Source: Microglena sp. YARC
Lineage: Eukaryota > Chlorophyta > Chlorophyceae > Chlamydomonadales > Chlamydomonadaceae
NCBI GenBank assembly: GCA_022414725.1
Contig: CM039463.1
Coordinates: 75,458,310-75,522,309, forward strand
DNA length: 64,000 nt
Direction of reading: 5' to 3'
In this document: positions 55,165-64,000 of the stretch, piece by piece
Layout: each line of letters begins with the position of its first letter
How positions within the stretch are numbered: the first letter of the stretch is position 1
The notes under the pieces: model-generated
The model's input: the letters and a program-made list of their open reading frames with translations, nothing else
What the model was told of the DNA's origin: nothing
The model's database searches: none
Program-made: the position numbers and the translations under genes

Positions 55165-58100
55165 CTGAGAGGGGTAGCAGCCAAGGTGTGAAGATTAGAT
55201 GACGTGTTTGTATGTATGTATGTATGTATGTATGTATGTATGTATGTATGTATGTATGTATGTATGTATGTATGTATGTATGTACGTATGCATGTATGTG
55301 TTACAGTGGCCAAGGTGGTGGATGCCGTGTAGCTGAAGACAGTCAGCTTGAAATCCTTAGTCAACAGGGGTGGCACATCCACATATTTGGGGCCGTTAAG
55401 CTTGGTAGAACTGAGAGGGGTAGCAGCCAAGGTGTGGAGATAAGATGATATGTGTGTATGTTTGTTTGTTTGTTTGTACGTATGTATGTACGTACGTATG
55501 TATGTATGTATGTACATATGTATGTATGTATGCGAGGGGGGGGCAAGAAAAAAGCTGCCGTACCGCACCTTCGCTTTGGATAGAGCCTATCCTCAAACTA
55601 TATAAACAAAAACAAGTTTTGTTTTTGAGCCAAAAATAAAGTTGTACAAAAGTTAGAGGGGTCCAAAGTTTTTTTCAACCAAAGCGGCCCAAATCTTAAC
55701 TTCGCGATAAATCACGTTTGGGTAACCCCATGAAAGATGTAAGAGCATAACTGAAATGGGCTTTAAAAGATCTTTCGAATGACCCCCATTTAAGGGGGGG
55801 TAGGGTGAGGTAATTGGGTTTTGGGAGGGGGGGGGGGGGGGGGGGGGGGTAAAAAAACTTTTAGCCAACTTTATTTTCCCCCTCTTTTTGTATGAAACGT
55901 CCACAATTCCAACTCCCAACTGAATCGGACACCATATCGAAGGTGCGGTCCAAAATCTGTCTTTCTGCCCCCCCCCTGTATGTATGTATGTATGTTAGTA
56001 TGTATGTGTGTATTTATGTACGTGCTACCGTCCAGGGGTAGGCAAAATGGGCAGAAGGGACTTGCCCAACCATGACAGGAAGGGCCAAAATGAAAAAGCA
56101 CTGATGAAGTGAACCCCAAAGAGTCGTGATGTGCTTGTTCCATCTGATGATATAAACATACATTGGATCTGTCGTGATATGCTTGTTCCATCTGATGATA
56201 TAAACATACATTGGATCTGTCGTGATATGCTTGTTCCATCTGATGATATAAACATACATTGGATCTGTCTTAATATGCTTGTTCCATCTGATGATATAAA
56301 CATACATTGGATCTGTTGTGACATGCTTGTTCCATCTGATGATATAAACATACATTGGATCTGTCTTAATATGCTTGTTCCATCTGATGATATAAACATA
56401 CATTGGATACGTCGTGAGATGCTTGTTCCATCTGATTATATAAAAATTCATTGGATCGTTGAGAGAATTTGAAAGAGACATTATACTGTTGAGAGAAGTT
56501 TGCATCAACACACGACAATGTGATATATTTCTCTTCTCTTCACCTCTAGCTAGGGCTATATTTATGGGATATATTTTAGCACTAATTAGCACTATTATCA
56601 CTAAGCTCCTCCCCCCCCCCCCCCCCCCCTCCTAACCCTAAACACACATCACATGGCTCCATACTTACATATCGGCCTGTTTGCGATCGATGATGATCTT
56701 GAAGCGTTGTGGTTTATGCAACCAGTTTGACACCTTCAGCACCTCAACGTGTGTCTGCTTGGCGATAATGTTGCGCTCCACACTACCCTCTGCCACGGGG
56801 GACTCCGCACGTCCGATCAACCTGAGGGGTGGGTGGGATGGGCGATGGGTGTGGGATGGGTGAGGGGTGTGGGATGGGTGAGGGGTGTGGGATGGGTGAG
56901 GGGTGTGGGATGGGTGAGGGGTGTGGGATGGGTGAGGGGTGTGGGATGGGTGAGGGGTGTGGGATGGGTGAGGGGGGTGGGAATATACAAATTGCATCAT
57001 TTGATATTGTATATACATGGTAACTTTGGCCTAGTCAGACTGCCGTCATCATATGATATCATATTGCCCTTCCCTACTTGTATGTATGTTGCTACAGTCC
57101 AGGGGGAGGCCAAATAGGCTAAAGTGACTTCCACTCTGTCTGGGATAGGGAAGAAGACATATCCCTCATGCAGCTACTCAGCAGTGGACTTAGACAATGG
57201 ATTTTTTGTGTAAATAAGTTTAATTAAAAAAAACAAGTTTTTATACCGGTATCTCCTATTGAAAAAACTTTTACAGTTATAACGTGAATGTTTTCTGGCA
57301 CTTACTTGTATAGTAGACCAGTACCGTCTGGGATAGGGAAAAAGACAGAGCCCTCATGCGGCTGCTCAGCTGTGGACATAGACAATGGCTTAAAGGTGAT
57401 GGTGTATTGCGCCTTGCCATTAGGCAGTACGTCCACAAACTCAGGACCTGAAAAGAAGTCATTCTGAATGACAGGCCGCAGGTTCCACTTGCTACTACTA
57501 GGGTTGGTCAGCGTCACAGACTGAGTGCAGGACGCGCGGACAGAGCATGCGAAGTTTACAGCCTCGCTCTCCGGCTGCAAATCAGAGCATGCTCCAGTGA
57601 GCGTGAGGAATTGGTCCTCGCCGCCTTCCACTGTGAGACGCACCTGGAGGTCGATGGGAGAGATGTAAATGGGTGGGATGTAGAGGAGGTGGATGTTGAT
57701 GGGAGGGATGTAATCGAGGTGGATGTTGATGGGAGGGATGTAAAGGAGGTGGATGTAAACGAGCTGGATGTTGATGCGATCGATGACAATGAGATGGATG
57801 TTGATGAGATGGATGTCCTAGAGATAGAGGTTGATGCGATGCATGTTGATGCCTTCCACTGTATGTATGTTGTTACAGACAAGGGATTGACCAAATAGGT
57901 TAAAAGGACCTGCCCAGCCATGATGTTAGGAGGGGCTATACAGAAAAAACACTGATGAAGTGGACCCCAAATCACAATTTTTTCGATGGGGGCACTGAGT
58001 TCGTGCTACAGCAATAATACACAAATGTGATTCTCATAGCACCATCTAATCATGTGCTCAGGGGCACATACACCTAATAATGAAACGGAACACATGCAAT

Positions 58101-60651
58101 CGACTTAGAAAGGAAGCACTATGAGATGCCCTTTCTCCAGATGGTTTCGTGCTCTCAGGTCTTTTTCCTCTTAGGTTTAGTTTTAGATGTGGCTGAATGT
58201 GTTAGATAGTTGAACTTATGGTTTGAATTTAACCCATGGCATGTTCTGTCTAGGTTTTGGAATGAATGAAATGGAACACAAGCGATCGACTAAGAAAGAA
58301 AGCATGTGGAACAAGCCCGAAAAACCCTCTTCTAGGCGGATGAAAGCCCCCCCCTCCCCTATTGGTGGTTGGCCCCAGTGAAAGCAAACGGGCTGGCCCA
58401 TTCAACCTGACGCCTAGTAATAAGGCATACTACAACTTTATTTAAAGGAAGCACTATCAGATGCCCCTTCCCCAGGCATGTGTCCTGGTTAACGCTAAGG
58501 GGGGGGGAAGGCCTCCACTTAAGTAAGGGGGTTAAGAGGAGTTTATGTTTTGATTCAAAGGTTTAGGGTTTAGGGGGGTTTAGGGTTGAGCGCACCTTCT
58601 CCACGCGGATGTCCTGGTTAACGCTCGTGGGGTGGAAGGCCACGTCAAGCTTTACATCTTGGCGGGGTGCGAGAAAGCCCTCGGCAGGGAAGACAGAGAA
58701 GTTCGGCCCCATGGCGGCTGTGTTCCAGACGAACTTGGTGCCGACATCACCGGTGTTTTCCAGTGCAAGTCGCTTGACCGATCTGGAGCCCAGAACCACA
58801 GGGCCAAAGGGGAGGGAGTCCGAGGCAAGCGAGAGTTCAGTGCCAAGACATGCTCCCGTCATCTGCAGCAAGGTGACGTTCACCCCGCCCACGTCGAGCA
58901 CAAAGTCCTCGGCGAAGGCTCGCATGCGGCTGCCGGGGCGGTAGTTGAATGTCAAGTCTGCGGTGTCGCGAGGCTTGAGGGTAACTGGCCTGTTAGGTAT
59001 CAACCCAATGCTACGTCGCTCGAGTGCCGCCATGCTGGGCTGAGGGTCGAAGGTGACAACAGTGCGGCCGTTATTAACCACTGTGACAACTCTCGTTGCT
59101 CCGCCTCGAGTGACGCTGCCAAACGCCAGCTTCCTTTGCTCGGGCTTGACGAGCTCAAGCCTCATGGCCGAGCCTTCACCCGTCATACAAACGTTGATGG
59201 TATACAAGCCGTTGATCTCAAGAGGGAGGTTGCTGGTGTAGGGGGTGACGGCCGAGGGGCAGAAAACTATCTCCACATCCTTCACCTCTGCAGGCTGCAG
59301 GACGCAGGCCGACAAGTCCACCTGCCAGTGCTCTGTGTTGGTCCACTGTGGGTCTATTGCAATGGACTGTGTGTCGTTGTTGGTCAAGCGCAGGTGCTTG
59401 GTGGCGGGAGTCATACCAGGCTGGTACACCACAGTGGCTCCGAAGTCGGCGGTTGAGAAGGAGAGGTCCAGACGGGGTCTGTGGCCCACAGCATTGAGCG
59501 AGAGGTTGTACTTATTGCCGTTGATGACCTGGCAGCTAATGGGGTAGTTATTGAGCTTGTCGGGGGCGTGGGGGAGGTAGCTCAACTCGCAGACCATGCG
59601 CTCCCCACGAAGGACTGTGCCCTTCTCGGGGACCATGCTGACCCGCGGGTTGGTGCCCATTTTCCACTGGAAGTCGTAGCTCAGGGTACCACTGTTGATC
59701 ATTACCACCGCCTTAACGGCACGCTCGTTGACTATGACCTGGCCGAAGTCTACGCTGTTGGTGGCGCCCTTAGGGGCCAGCACCACAGCATTGCTGTCCA
59801 TGCTCTCGATGCTTAGCGTCTCGCGGATAGCGCAGCCATCGCCCTTGACGTTCAACTTCAACGACGTGTTCTTCTTCTTAATGGTGCACACCACGTTGTA
59901 GTTGAGTGAGCGCTCCTGCTGGGGGGAGAAGGTGGCCAGAAGCTGCAGGGAGCCGTTGGGAGGAACCGTGCCAGAGGAGGGTTCGAACTGGATCTCAGGC
60001 GGTCGGCCAGTGCTGCGCACTAGAGCATCAGTCGCGTCATACGTGTTCTTGTCTAGCACGAACTGGAAGGGCAGATGTTCGCTATTGACCAGTTTGACGA
60101 TGGCCTTGCCGCGTGCACCTCCGATCAACGTCTGCCCAAAGTTTATAGAAGGACGGTCGAAGAACACGCGCGGCTCTGTGACCAGTCCCACCATGAGGAA
60201 GGGCACTTCGATGTTCTGTTCCGGAATGCAGAAGCGCCAGAATGCCTCAGCCACCTCATCCTCGTAGGGTGTGTATTCGAAGACCATCTCAACTTGGCGA
60301 CCGGCGGTGATAACTCCCTTCCGTCGGGCACATGCAAAGGGGGAGGGCTTGCTTTCTTCACCACCTGGATGGCAGAAGGGTGAGGGTGAGTAAGGGGGTG
60401 GGGGTGAGGGCTACGATGGTTAGTTAGTGATGAATGAGTGGATGGAAGGATGGATGAGTGGCTGGGAGAAAGAAAGGGAGACAGAAAGAAAGGGGGCACA
60501 TGCAAAGGGGGAGGGCTTACTTTATTCACCACCTGGATGGCAGAAGGGCGAGGGTGAGTCAGGGGGTGGGGGCTAGGATGGTTAGTGGTGCATGAGTTGA
60601 TGAATGGATGGATAGAAGAAAGAAAGGAAGAAATAAAGGGGGAACATGCAA

Positions 60652-60684
<33 letters not shown>

Positions 60685-63516
60685 GCTTATTTTAATCGCC
60701 ACCTGGATGACATAAGGGTGATGGAGGGTGAGTCAAGGAGTTAGGGGATCAAAAAATCAGTCTTCCTTGACATGGGGTCCCAGAAGAATTTGTAGCTCAT
60801 GCTAGTGGGGGTGAGCACCCCTATGAGTGTATAGGACCCCCACACCCACCCACCCACCCAAATCAGACTTACTTGACATGGGTTCCCAGAAGAATTCGTA
60901 GCTCACGCTAGTGGGATTGAGCACGAAGAAGCGTTTGGTGTTGCGCACTTTGATGCCTAAAGAGTCAAACTCAAGAACCTTGGTGGCCGGGTCCAAAGAT
61001 TCGCCAGCTGTCCCACTGGGGCCAGCCATCTCAGGGTTCCGTCGTCCCGCATTGATGTAATCACTCTCGGGGAGTTCGAAGTGGCACCAGGGGCGCAGCA
61101 CCTTGCCGCCCAGCTGGCGTTCCAGGGGTGCCATGCTGGCGTCCAGGTGGGGGATCTCACACTTGAGTAACCTAGAGGGAGATGAAACAGGTGAGTGGCA
61201 CAAATGGAGTCTTTATTTAAAAATATGTAGGAAGGTCAATTTAACAAAGTGAATAAATCGCGCATACTTACATTAGCCGGCAGGGCCAGCTCAAGTAAGT
61301 ATGCAAGATGAGGGGATATAATTATGATACAGATACGGAAATAATAGATATAAATATACGGGAATAATAAGATGGGGGAAACATGATGACTGTGTCTATG
61401 AGAGGGGTGGAGGTGAGGACATATGTGTAGCCCATTCTGTAACCCAGCCCCACGGGCACCCTATTATGATTGGGGTAGGGGTGATGTGTGTCTGTGTGGC
61501 CACCGGCCACACGGGCTACCGTACTAGTAGTAGATATAAATATAAGGGAATAATTAGGTGAAATCTGTCTCAGCCAGCTCATGAAAGTATGCAAGATTAG
61601 GAAATCATGATGAAGGTACAGATGCGGAAATAATAATAATAAGATCAATATAAGGAAATAATATTTACGATAAGGAAAGAATAATAAGGTGAGATCCGGC
61701 TCAGCCAGATTATGCAAGTTTGCGAGATTAGGGAATAATAATAAAGATACAGATGCGGAAATAATAATAAGATAAATATAAGGAAATAATAATTAAGATA
61801 AGGAAAGAATAATAAGTTGAGATCTGGCTCAGCCAGATCATGTAAGTATGCAAGATAAGGAAATAATAATAAGATAATAAGGCGGACTATGTTTTTACTT
61901 ATATGCTGCTTGTATTGGTGGTTGTCCCGCGTGCAAGCAAACTGGCTGCCCCCCTCAACCTCCTGCCTCGTAATAAGGCGTACTATGTATTTACTCATAC
62001 GCTGTTTGTTTTGGTGGTTGTCCCGCGTGCAAGCAAACGGGCTGGCCCCCTCAACCTCACGCCTCGTAATAAGGCATACTATTTATTTGCTTATGAGCTG
62101 CTTGTATTGGTGGTTGGCCCGCGTGCAAGCAAACGGGCTGGCCCCCTCAACCTAACCCCTCGTAATAAGTTGTTCTATTTATTTATTATACCCGGCTTGT
62201 CTCACCTTGCACAGTCATCCACTTCCTTAGGGGAGAATTTAACGGTGACGGTGGTTGTCTCTCCAGCGGCCACAGCCCCCCCCTCAGGGAGAACAGTGTA
62301 CAGCCCACTGGTGTCGATGGTCTCGCCATCGGCGAAGTACACGATAAAGCGGTAGTCGAGACGAGAGGTGCAGGTGTTCTTCAGGGAGAAGCTGAAGGAG
62401 CGGGTCTGGAACATCATGGTAGGGCGGAACATGACGGGGCTTACATCGCACTCGTACTTAGCGTTATCGGCGGTGGCAAATATCTTCAGGGGGATGTCCT
62501 TGGTGGTTCCGGGAACCTCAGTCACCGCTGGCTCCGGCTCGGGCCGAGAGACCGGCTCCCCGTTGTTGGTCCCAGCTACCGCGTAGTCCAGCACGGCGGA
62601 TCGGTCATCCCAGTTGACGGGCTTGGCTCCCTCCTGAAATGGTGGGTGGGTGGACTGGTGGGTGGGTGCATTGGTGGGTGGGTGAAATGGTGGGTGGGTG
62701 GACCGGTGGGTGGGTGGGGTGAGAACTCAGCGTATGAATGTATGTATGTATGTATGTATGTATGTATGTATGTATGTTAGTATGTATGTTTGTATGCATG
62801 CATGTATGCATGTATGTTACAGTCCAGGAGAAGGCCAAATAGGCAAAAAGGACTGTGACAGGAAGGGCTAAAAAGAATAAGCTTGATGAACAAGCCTCCT
62901 TGGGATTGATCTGAGAGATGGACATAGGTGTGGATTTGGGCGTGGGCAAGGATTTGGGTATGGGTGTGGGTGTACTTCCTTGGGATTTATCTGAGTGATG
63001 GACGTGGGTGTGGGTGTGGATTTGGGTGTGGGCGAGGATTTGGGTGTGGGTGTGGATTTGGGTATGGATTTGGGTGTGGGTGTGGATTTGGGTGGGTGTG
63101 GGCGTACCTCCTTGGGATTGATCTGAGTGATGGACATCTTCACCTCCTGTGGCGAAAGCTGGACAGGGGATTCTGTGAGGAAGGTGAGGGTGATGTCCTT
63201 GGTGCAGCCGGGGAGCAAGTGGCCGATGGCGGGAGAGAAGCTGAGAGTAGGGTGTGCGGCAGGGGGCCACTTGAAGCGCATCGTCTTGGTTGCTGAGTGG
63301 TTCATGATGGCGAAGGTCTGCACGCGGGGCACGCTCAGAGGTCCGTCGGGGATCTTCAACTGCTCTAGTGAGCCGTCAGGCAAACCGTCAAACGTGACGT
63401 CTTCCTTGTAGCCCTCGCCAGTAAGGGCGACGTGGTAGTCCTCGAAAGGGTTGGCTTGTACCTTGAGGCGGAGCTCGTGAGTGCAGGGGCCGACTTCCGA
63501 GGGGTTGAATTTCACA
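54102..63516 (-). CDS. HYDIN: HYDIN, C-terminal part of a multi-exon gene
   Basis: HYDIN is a giant protein of the C2 side of the central-pair apparatus in motile axonemes. Loss of it impairs beating and causes hydrocephalus or ciliary dyskinesia in mammals. Seven exons on minus join as 63516-63108, 62633-62206, 61171-60873, 60364-58596, 57643-57306, 56821-56669 and 55164-54102. All introns are GT-AG, and the phases add up to 1,485 complete codons before the TAG. The protein is a series of ASH-type immunoglobulin-like modules. Landmarks of the vertebrate C-terminus are clear, such as LHKPQRF in exon 6 and PPKPQGP and NPAFTV in the last exon. HYDIN proteins are near 5,000 residues, so roughly the last 30 percent is here and the gene continues beyond 64,000. 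I see no frameshift in the coding part. Confidence 0.93.
55206..55530. repeat. Intron 6: (tgta)n tracts around a duplicated exon start
   Basis: Tetranucleotide runs at about 55,206-55,290 and 55,480-55,532 flank a copy (about 55,300-55,455) of the first ~110 bp of the terminal exon with its acceptor and upstream intron. Confidence 0.9.
55531..55976. other. Intron 6: AT-rich sequence with a G run
   Basis: It holds no exon. A G run of about 21 lies at 55,828-55,848. The rest is unremarkable intron sequence. Confidence 0.6.
55977..56113 (-). repeat. Intronic SINE-like repeat with (tatg)n tail, copy 1
   Basis: Read on minus it begins near ggttcacttcatcagtgc and runs through catggttgggcaagtccctt. 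It ends in a cctggac word followed by (cata)n. Related copies lie at about 57,078-57,132, 57,860-57,966 and 62,733-62,890, each with the tetranucleotide run on the same side. A conserved body plus simple tail suggests a short retroposon. Confidence 0.7.
56120..56460 (-). repeat. 48-bp tandem repeat in HYDIN intron 6, seven units
   Basis: The unit contains gcttgttccatctgatgata and aacatacattggatctgtc. Because 48 bp is 16 codons the minus strand stays open for 195 codons, but this is intron sequence. Confidence 0.93.
56566..56641 (+). repeat. Dispersed repeat with internal poly-C tract, copy 2
   Basis: The same order of words as at 15,122-15,200 (ttttagcactaatta, ctaagctcct, C run of about 19, tcctaaccctaa), here inside HYDIN intron 6 close to exon 6. 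Confidence 0.7.
56669..56821 (-). CDS. HYDIN: HYDIN exon 6 of 7 visible (153 bp)
   Basis: The acceptor is CACCCCTCAG and the donor is GATAT/GTAAGT. The exon is small and encodes [12 protein letters not shown] and a conserved [13 protein letters not shown] segment typical of the HYDIN C-terminal region. Confidence 0.9.
56830..56985 (+). repeat. 18-bp tandem repeat next to the exon 6 acceptor
   Basis: About eight copies of gggatgggtgaggggtgt. On minus they give a long pyrimidine-rich stretch directly upstream of the acceptor. Confidence 0.93.
57306..57643 (-). CDS. HYDIN: HYDIN exon 5 of 7 visible (338 bp)
   Basis: The acceptor is CGACCTCCAG and the donor is ACAA/GTAAGT. It encodes [17 protein letters not shown], then a module with [11 protein letters not shown] and a [15 protein letters not shown] end, finishing in phase 2. 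Confidence 0.92.
57646..57860 (+). repeat. ggatgttgatgg-type minisatellite next to the exon 5 acceptor
   Basis: Irregular repeats of gatgggagggatgtaaagga and ggtggatgttgatg. On minus they form the upstream tract of exon 5 and include several CATC/CCTC acceptor-like words. Confidence 0.85.
57967..58595. other. HYDIN intron 4: internal duplications and TTTAGGG-like tract
   Basis: An aacggaacacatgcaatcga/gaaatggaacacaagcgatc pair occurs at about 58,082 and 58,267. A fragment of the 96-bp repeat of intron 2 lies at 58,366-58,440. A copy of the exon 4 end lies at about 58,477-58,520. gtttagggtttagg near 58,561-58,590 resembles plant-type telomere repeat, but only three units are present. Confidence 0.6.
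58596..60364 (-). CDS. HYDIN: HYDIN exon 4 of 7 visible (1,769 bp)
   Basis: The acceptor is CATCCAG and the donor is GAGAAG/GTGCGC. This is the largest exon, coding 589 complete codons plus two bases. It contains about five ASH-like modules recognisable by repeats of the type [40 protein letters not shown] and [10 protein letters not shown], spaced roughly 95-110 residues apart. These modules form the elongated Ig-like chain of HYDIN. Confidence 0.95.
60365..60872. repeat. HYDIN intron 3: copies of both neighbouring exon edges and a G run
   Basis: The exon 4 acceptor region (gcacatgcaaagggggaggg, caccacctggatggcag) recurs at about 60,487-60,590 and 60,640-60,735. The exon 3 donor end recurs at about 60,747-60,828. 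A G run of about 32 bases occupies 60,652-60,683. Confidence 0.88.
60873..61171 (-). CDS. HYDIN: HYDIN exon 3 of 7 visible (299 bp)
   Basis: The acceptor is CCCTCTAG and the donor is TCAA/GTAAGT. It encodes [15 protein letters not shown] and, at its end, a module start with [17 protein letters not shown]. The last ~70 bp are duplicated in the following intron. Confidence 0.9.
61280..61870 (+). repeat. About 130-bp tandem repeat in HYDIN intron 2
   Basis: Markers are ggctcagccaga, gtatgcaagat and cagatgcggaaataataata, with copies about 128-133 bp apart (ctcagcc at about 61,569, 61,700 and 61,828). The leftmost copy is interrupted by unrelated sequence at 61,380-61,530. Confidence 0.8.
61881..62185 (+). 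repeat. 96-bp tandem repeat in HYDIN intron 2, three units
   Basis: Units start at about 61,881, 61,977 and 62,073 (ggcggactatg, ggcgtactatg, ggcatactatt). They contain ttggtggttgtcccgcgtgc and aagcaaacgggctggccccc. One isolated copy lies in intron 4 (58,366-58,440). Confidence 0.9.
62206..62633 (-). CDS. HYDIN: HYDIN exon 2 of 7 visible (428 bp)
   Basis: The acceptor CCATTTCAG is followed by GAG GGA GCC in phase 0. The donor is GCAAG/GTGAGA and the exon ends in phase 2. It encodes [13 protein letters not shown], a Pro/Glu-rich linker and an ASH-type module ending [10 protein letters not shown]. Confidence 0.9.
62637..63107. repeat. HYDIN intron 1: simple repeats and copies of the exon 1 donor end
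   Basis: ggtgggtgggtg repeats (62,640-62,720) and a (tatg)n tract with SINE-like body (62,733-62,890) are followed by a gtgggtgtggatttggg repeat. Two copies of the exon 1 end lie within the last part, at about 62,893-62,935 and 62,965-63,010. The second keeps a GT donor. Confidence 0.85.
63108..63516 (-). CDS. HYDIN: HYDIN exon 1 of 7 visible (409 bp)
   Basis: The acceptor is CACGCACAG and the donor is GAG/GTACGC. The exon encodes an ASH-type module with [10 protein letters not shown] and [10 protein letters not shown], and ends ITQINPKE in phase 0. The acceptor and first ~90 bp are repeated several times upstream, and the donor end is repeated twice downstream. This copy is chosen because only it continues openly across both splice sites. 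Confidence 0.85.
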
Positions 63517-63574
63517 CTGTGCGTGAAGCAGGGGGAAGTTGGTCAGCACTTGGGGTTCGGTGGTTAAGGTGAGG

Positions 63575-64000
63575 TTGGTTAGGTAGACGTGGTCTTCGAA
63601 AGGATTGGCTTGAACCTTGAGGCGGAGCTCCTGAGTGCTGGGGCCAACTTCCGGGGGGTTGAACTTCACACTGTATGTGATGCAGGGGGAAGCTGGTCAG
63701 CGCTTGGGTTTAGGTGGTTGGGGTGTAGGTGGTTGTAAGTGGTTAAGGTGAGGTTGGTAAGGGCGGCGTGGAAGTCCTCGAAAGGGTTGGCTTGAACCTT
63801 GAGGCGGAGCTCGTGAGTGCAGGGGCCAACTTCCGAGGGGTTGAACTTCACACTGTATGTGATGCAGGGGGAAGCTGGTCAGCGCTTGGGTTTAGGTGGT
63901 TGGGGTGTAGGTGGTTGTAGGTGGTTAAGGTGAGGTTTGTAAGGGCAACGTGGAAGTCCTCGAAAGGGTTGGCTTGAACCTTGAGGCGGAGCTCGTGAGT
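63575..64000. repeat. Tandem copies of the exon 1 acceptor and exon start
   Basis: Units of about 175 bp, each with a pyrimidine tract, ACATACAG-type acceptor and the first ~90 bp of exon 1, occur at about 63,575-63,700, 63,755-63,880 and from 63,940 past the end of the window. After NPFED they diverge into intron-like sequence, so they are exon-edge copies and not extra exons. Confidence 0.88.

Noticed and set aside
55205..55568. Upstream extension of the HYDIN terminal exon (open frame from 55,568)
   Set aside because: The extension is microsatellite plus a duplicated exon start. The splice acceptor at 55,165 and the phase with exon 6 fit the shorter exon.
56014..56601. 195-codon minus-strand frame
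   Set aside because: It is the 48-bp repeat in HYDIN intron 6, open because the unit is 16 codons.
58561..58590. Telomere (TTTAGGG repeats)
   Set aside because: There are only about three imperfect units, inside a HYDIN intron. They are too few to indicate a telomere or fusion.
58632..59456. 274-codon plus-strand frame opposite HYDIN exon 4
   Set aside because: It is a shadow of the well-supported HYDIN coding sequence on the other strand.

Overview
The window is nuclear DNA of a eukaryote, most likely a flagellated green alga (chlorophyte). Four observations support this. The right end carries the 3' part of a multi-intron HYDIN gene, which encodes a central-pair protein of motile cilia. 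The 3' UTR of that gene has two TGTAA motifs, the usual green-algal polyadenylation signal. An elongator tRNA-Met has a short intron just after the anticodon loop, as in plants. The transposable elements are copia-like LTR elements and a LINE carrying RNase H and a nuclease-like C-terminus. I do not assign a species.

Layout. 1-3000: unassigned sequence, CpG-rich then AT-rich. 3001-4000: a gap of exactly 1000 N. 4001-13436: a 50-bp satellite array, clean at its right end and increasingly full of single-base indels towards the gap. 13437-28700: mainly non-coding repeats, namely a 20-bp satellite, a fold-back element, a 39-bp minisatellite, a GAGCTGAG-type skewed tract, a 225-bp array, a 130-bp proline-codon array and G-rich repeats. 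Two small candidate exons of an unknown gene lie at 26.4 and 27.05 kb. 28.7-39.7 kb: a mosaic of short DNA transposons and MITEs, some with target duplications that can be read exactly. 34.3-53.7 kb: nested retroelements. These are an LTR element on the minus strand (TSD TAACC), a second LTR element on the minus strand (TSD TTCCG) inserted at the 5' side of a third, plus-strand element, and a LINE bounded by 14-bp TSDs that has lost its reverse transcriptase.

54.1-64 kb: the last seven exons of HYDIN on the minus strand. All introns are GT-AG and the phases are consistent throughout, giving about 1,485 residues up to the stop. The introns are crowded with tandem repeats, and at least seven exon edges have partial copies of themselves, often with a splice site, in the adjacent intron.

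The two most unusual points are the family of RT-less LTR elements that share an unrecognised C-terminal domain after gag and protease, and the recurrent exon-edge duplication in HYDIN. Several large open frames (satellite frames up to 295 codons, a 326-codon proline-rich frame, a 243-codon frame in the 39-bp minisatellite) are judged to be repeat artefacts, not genes.
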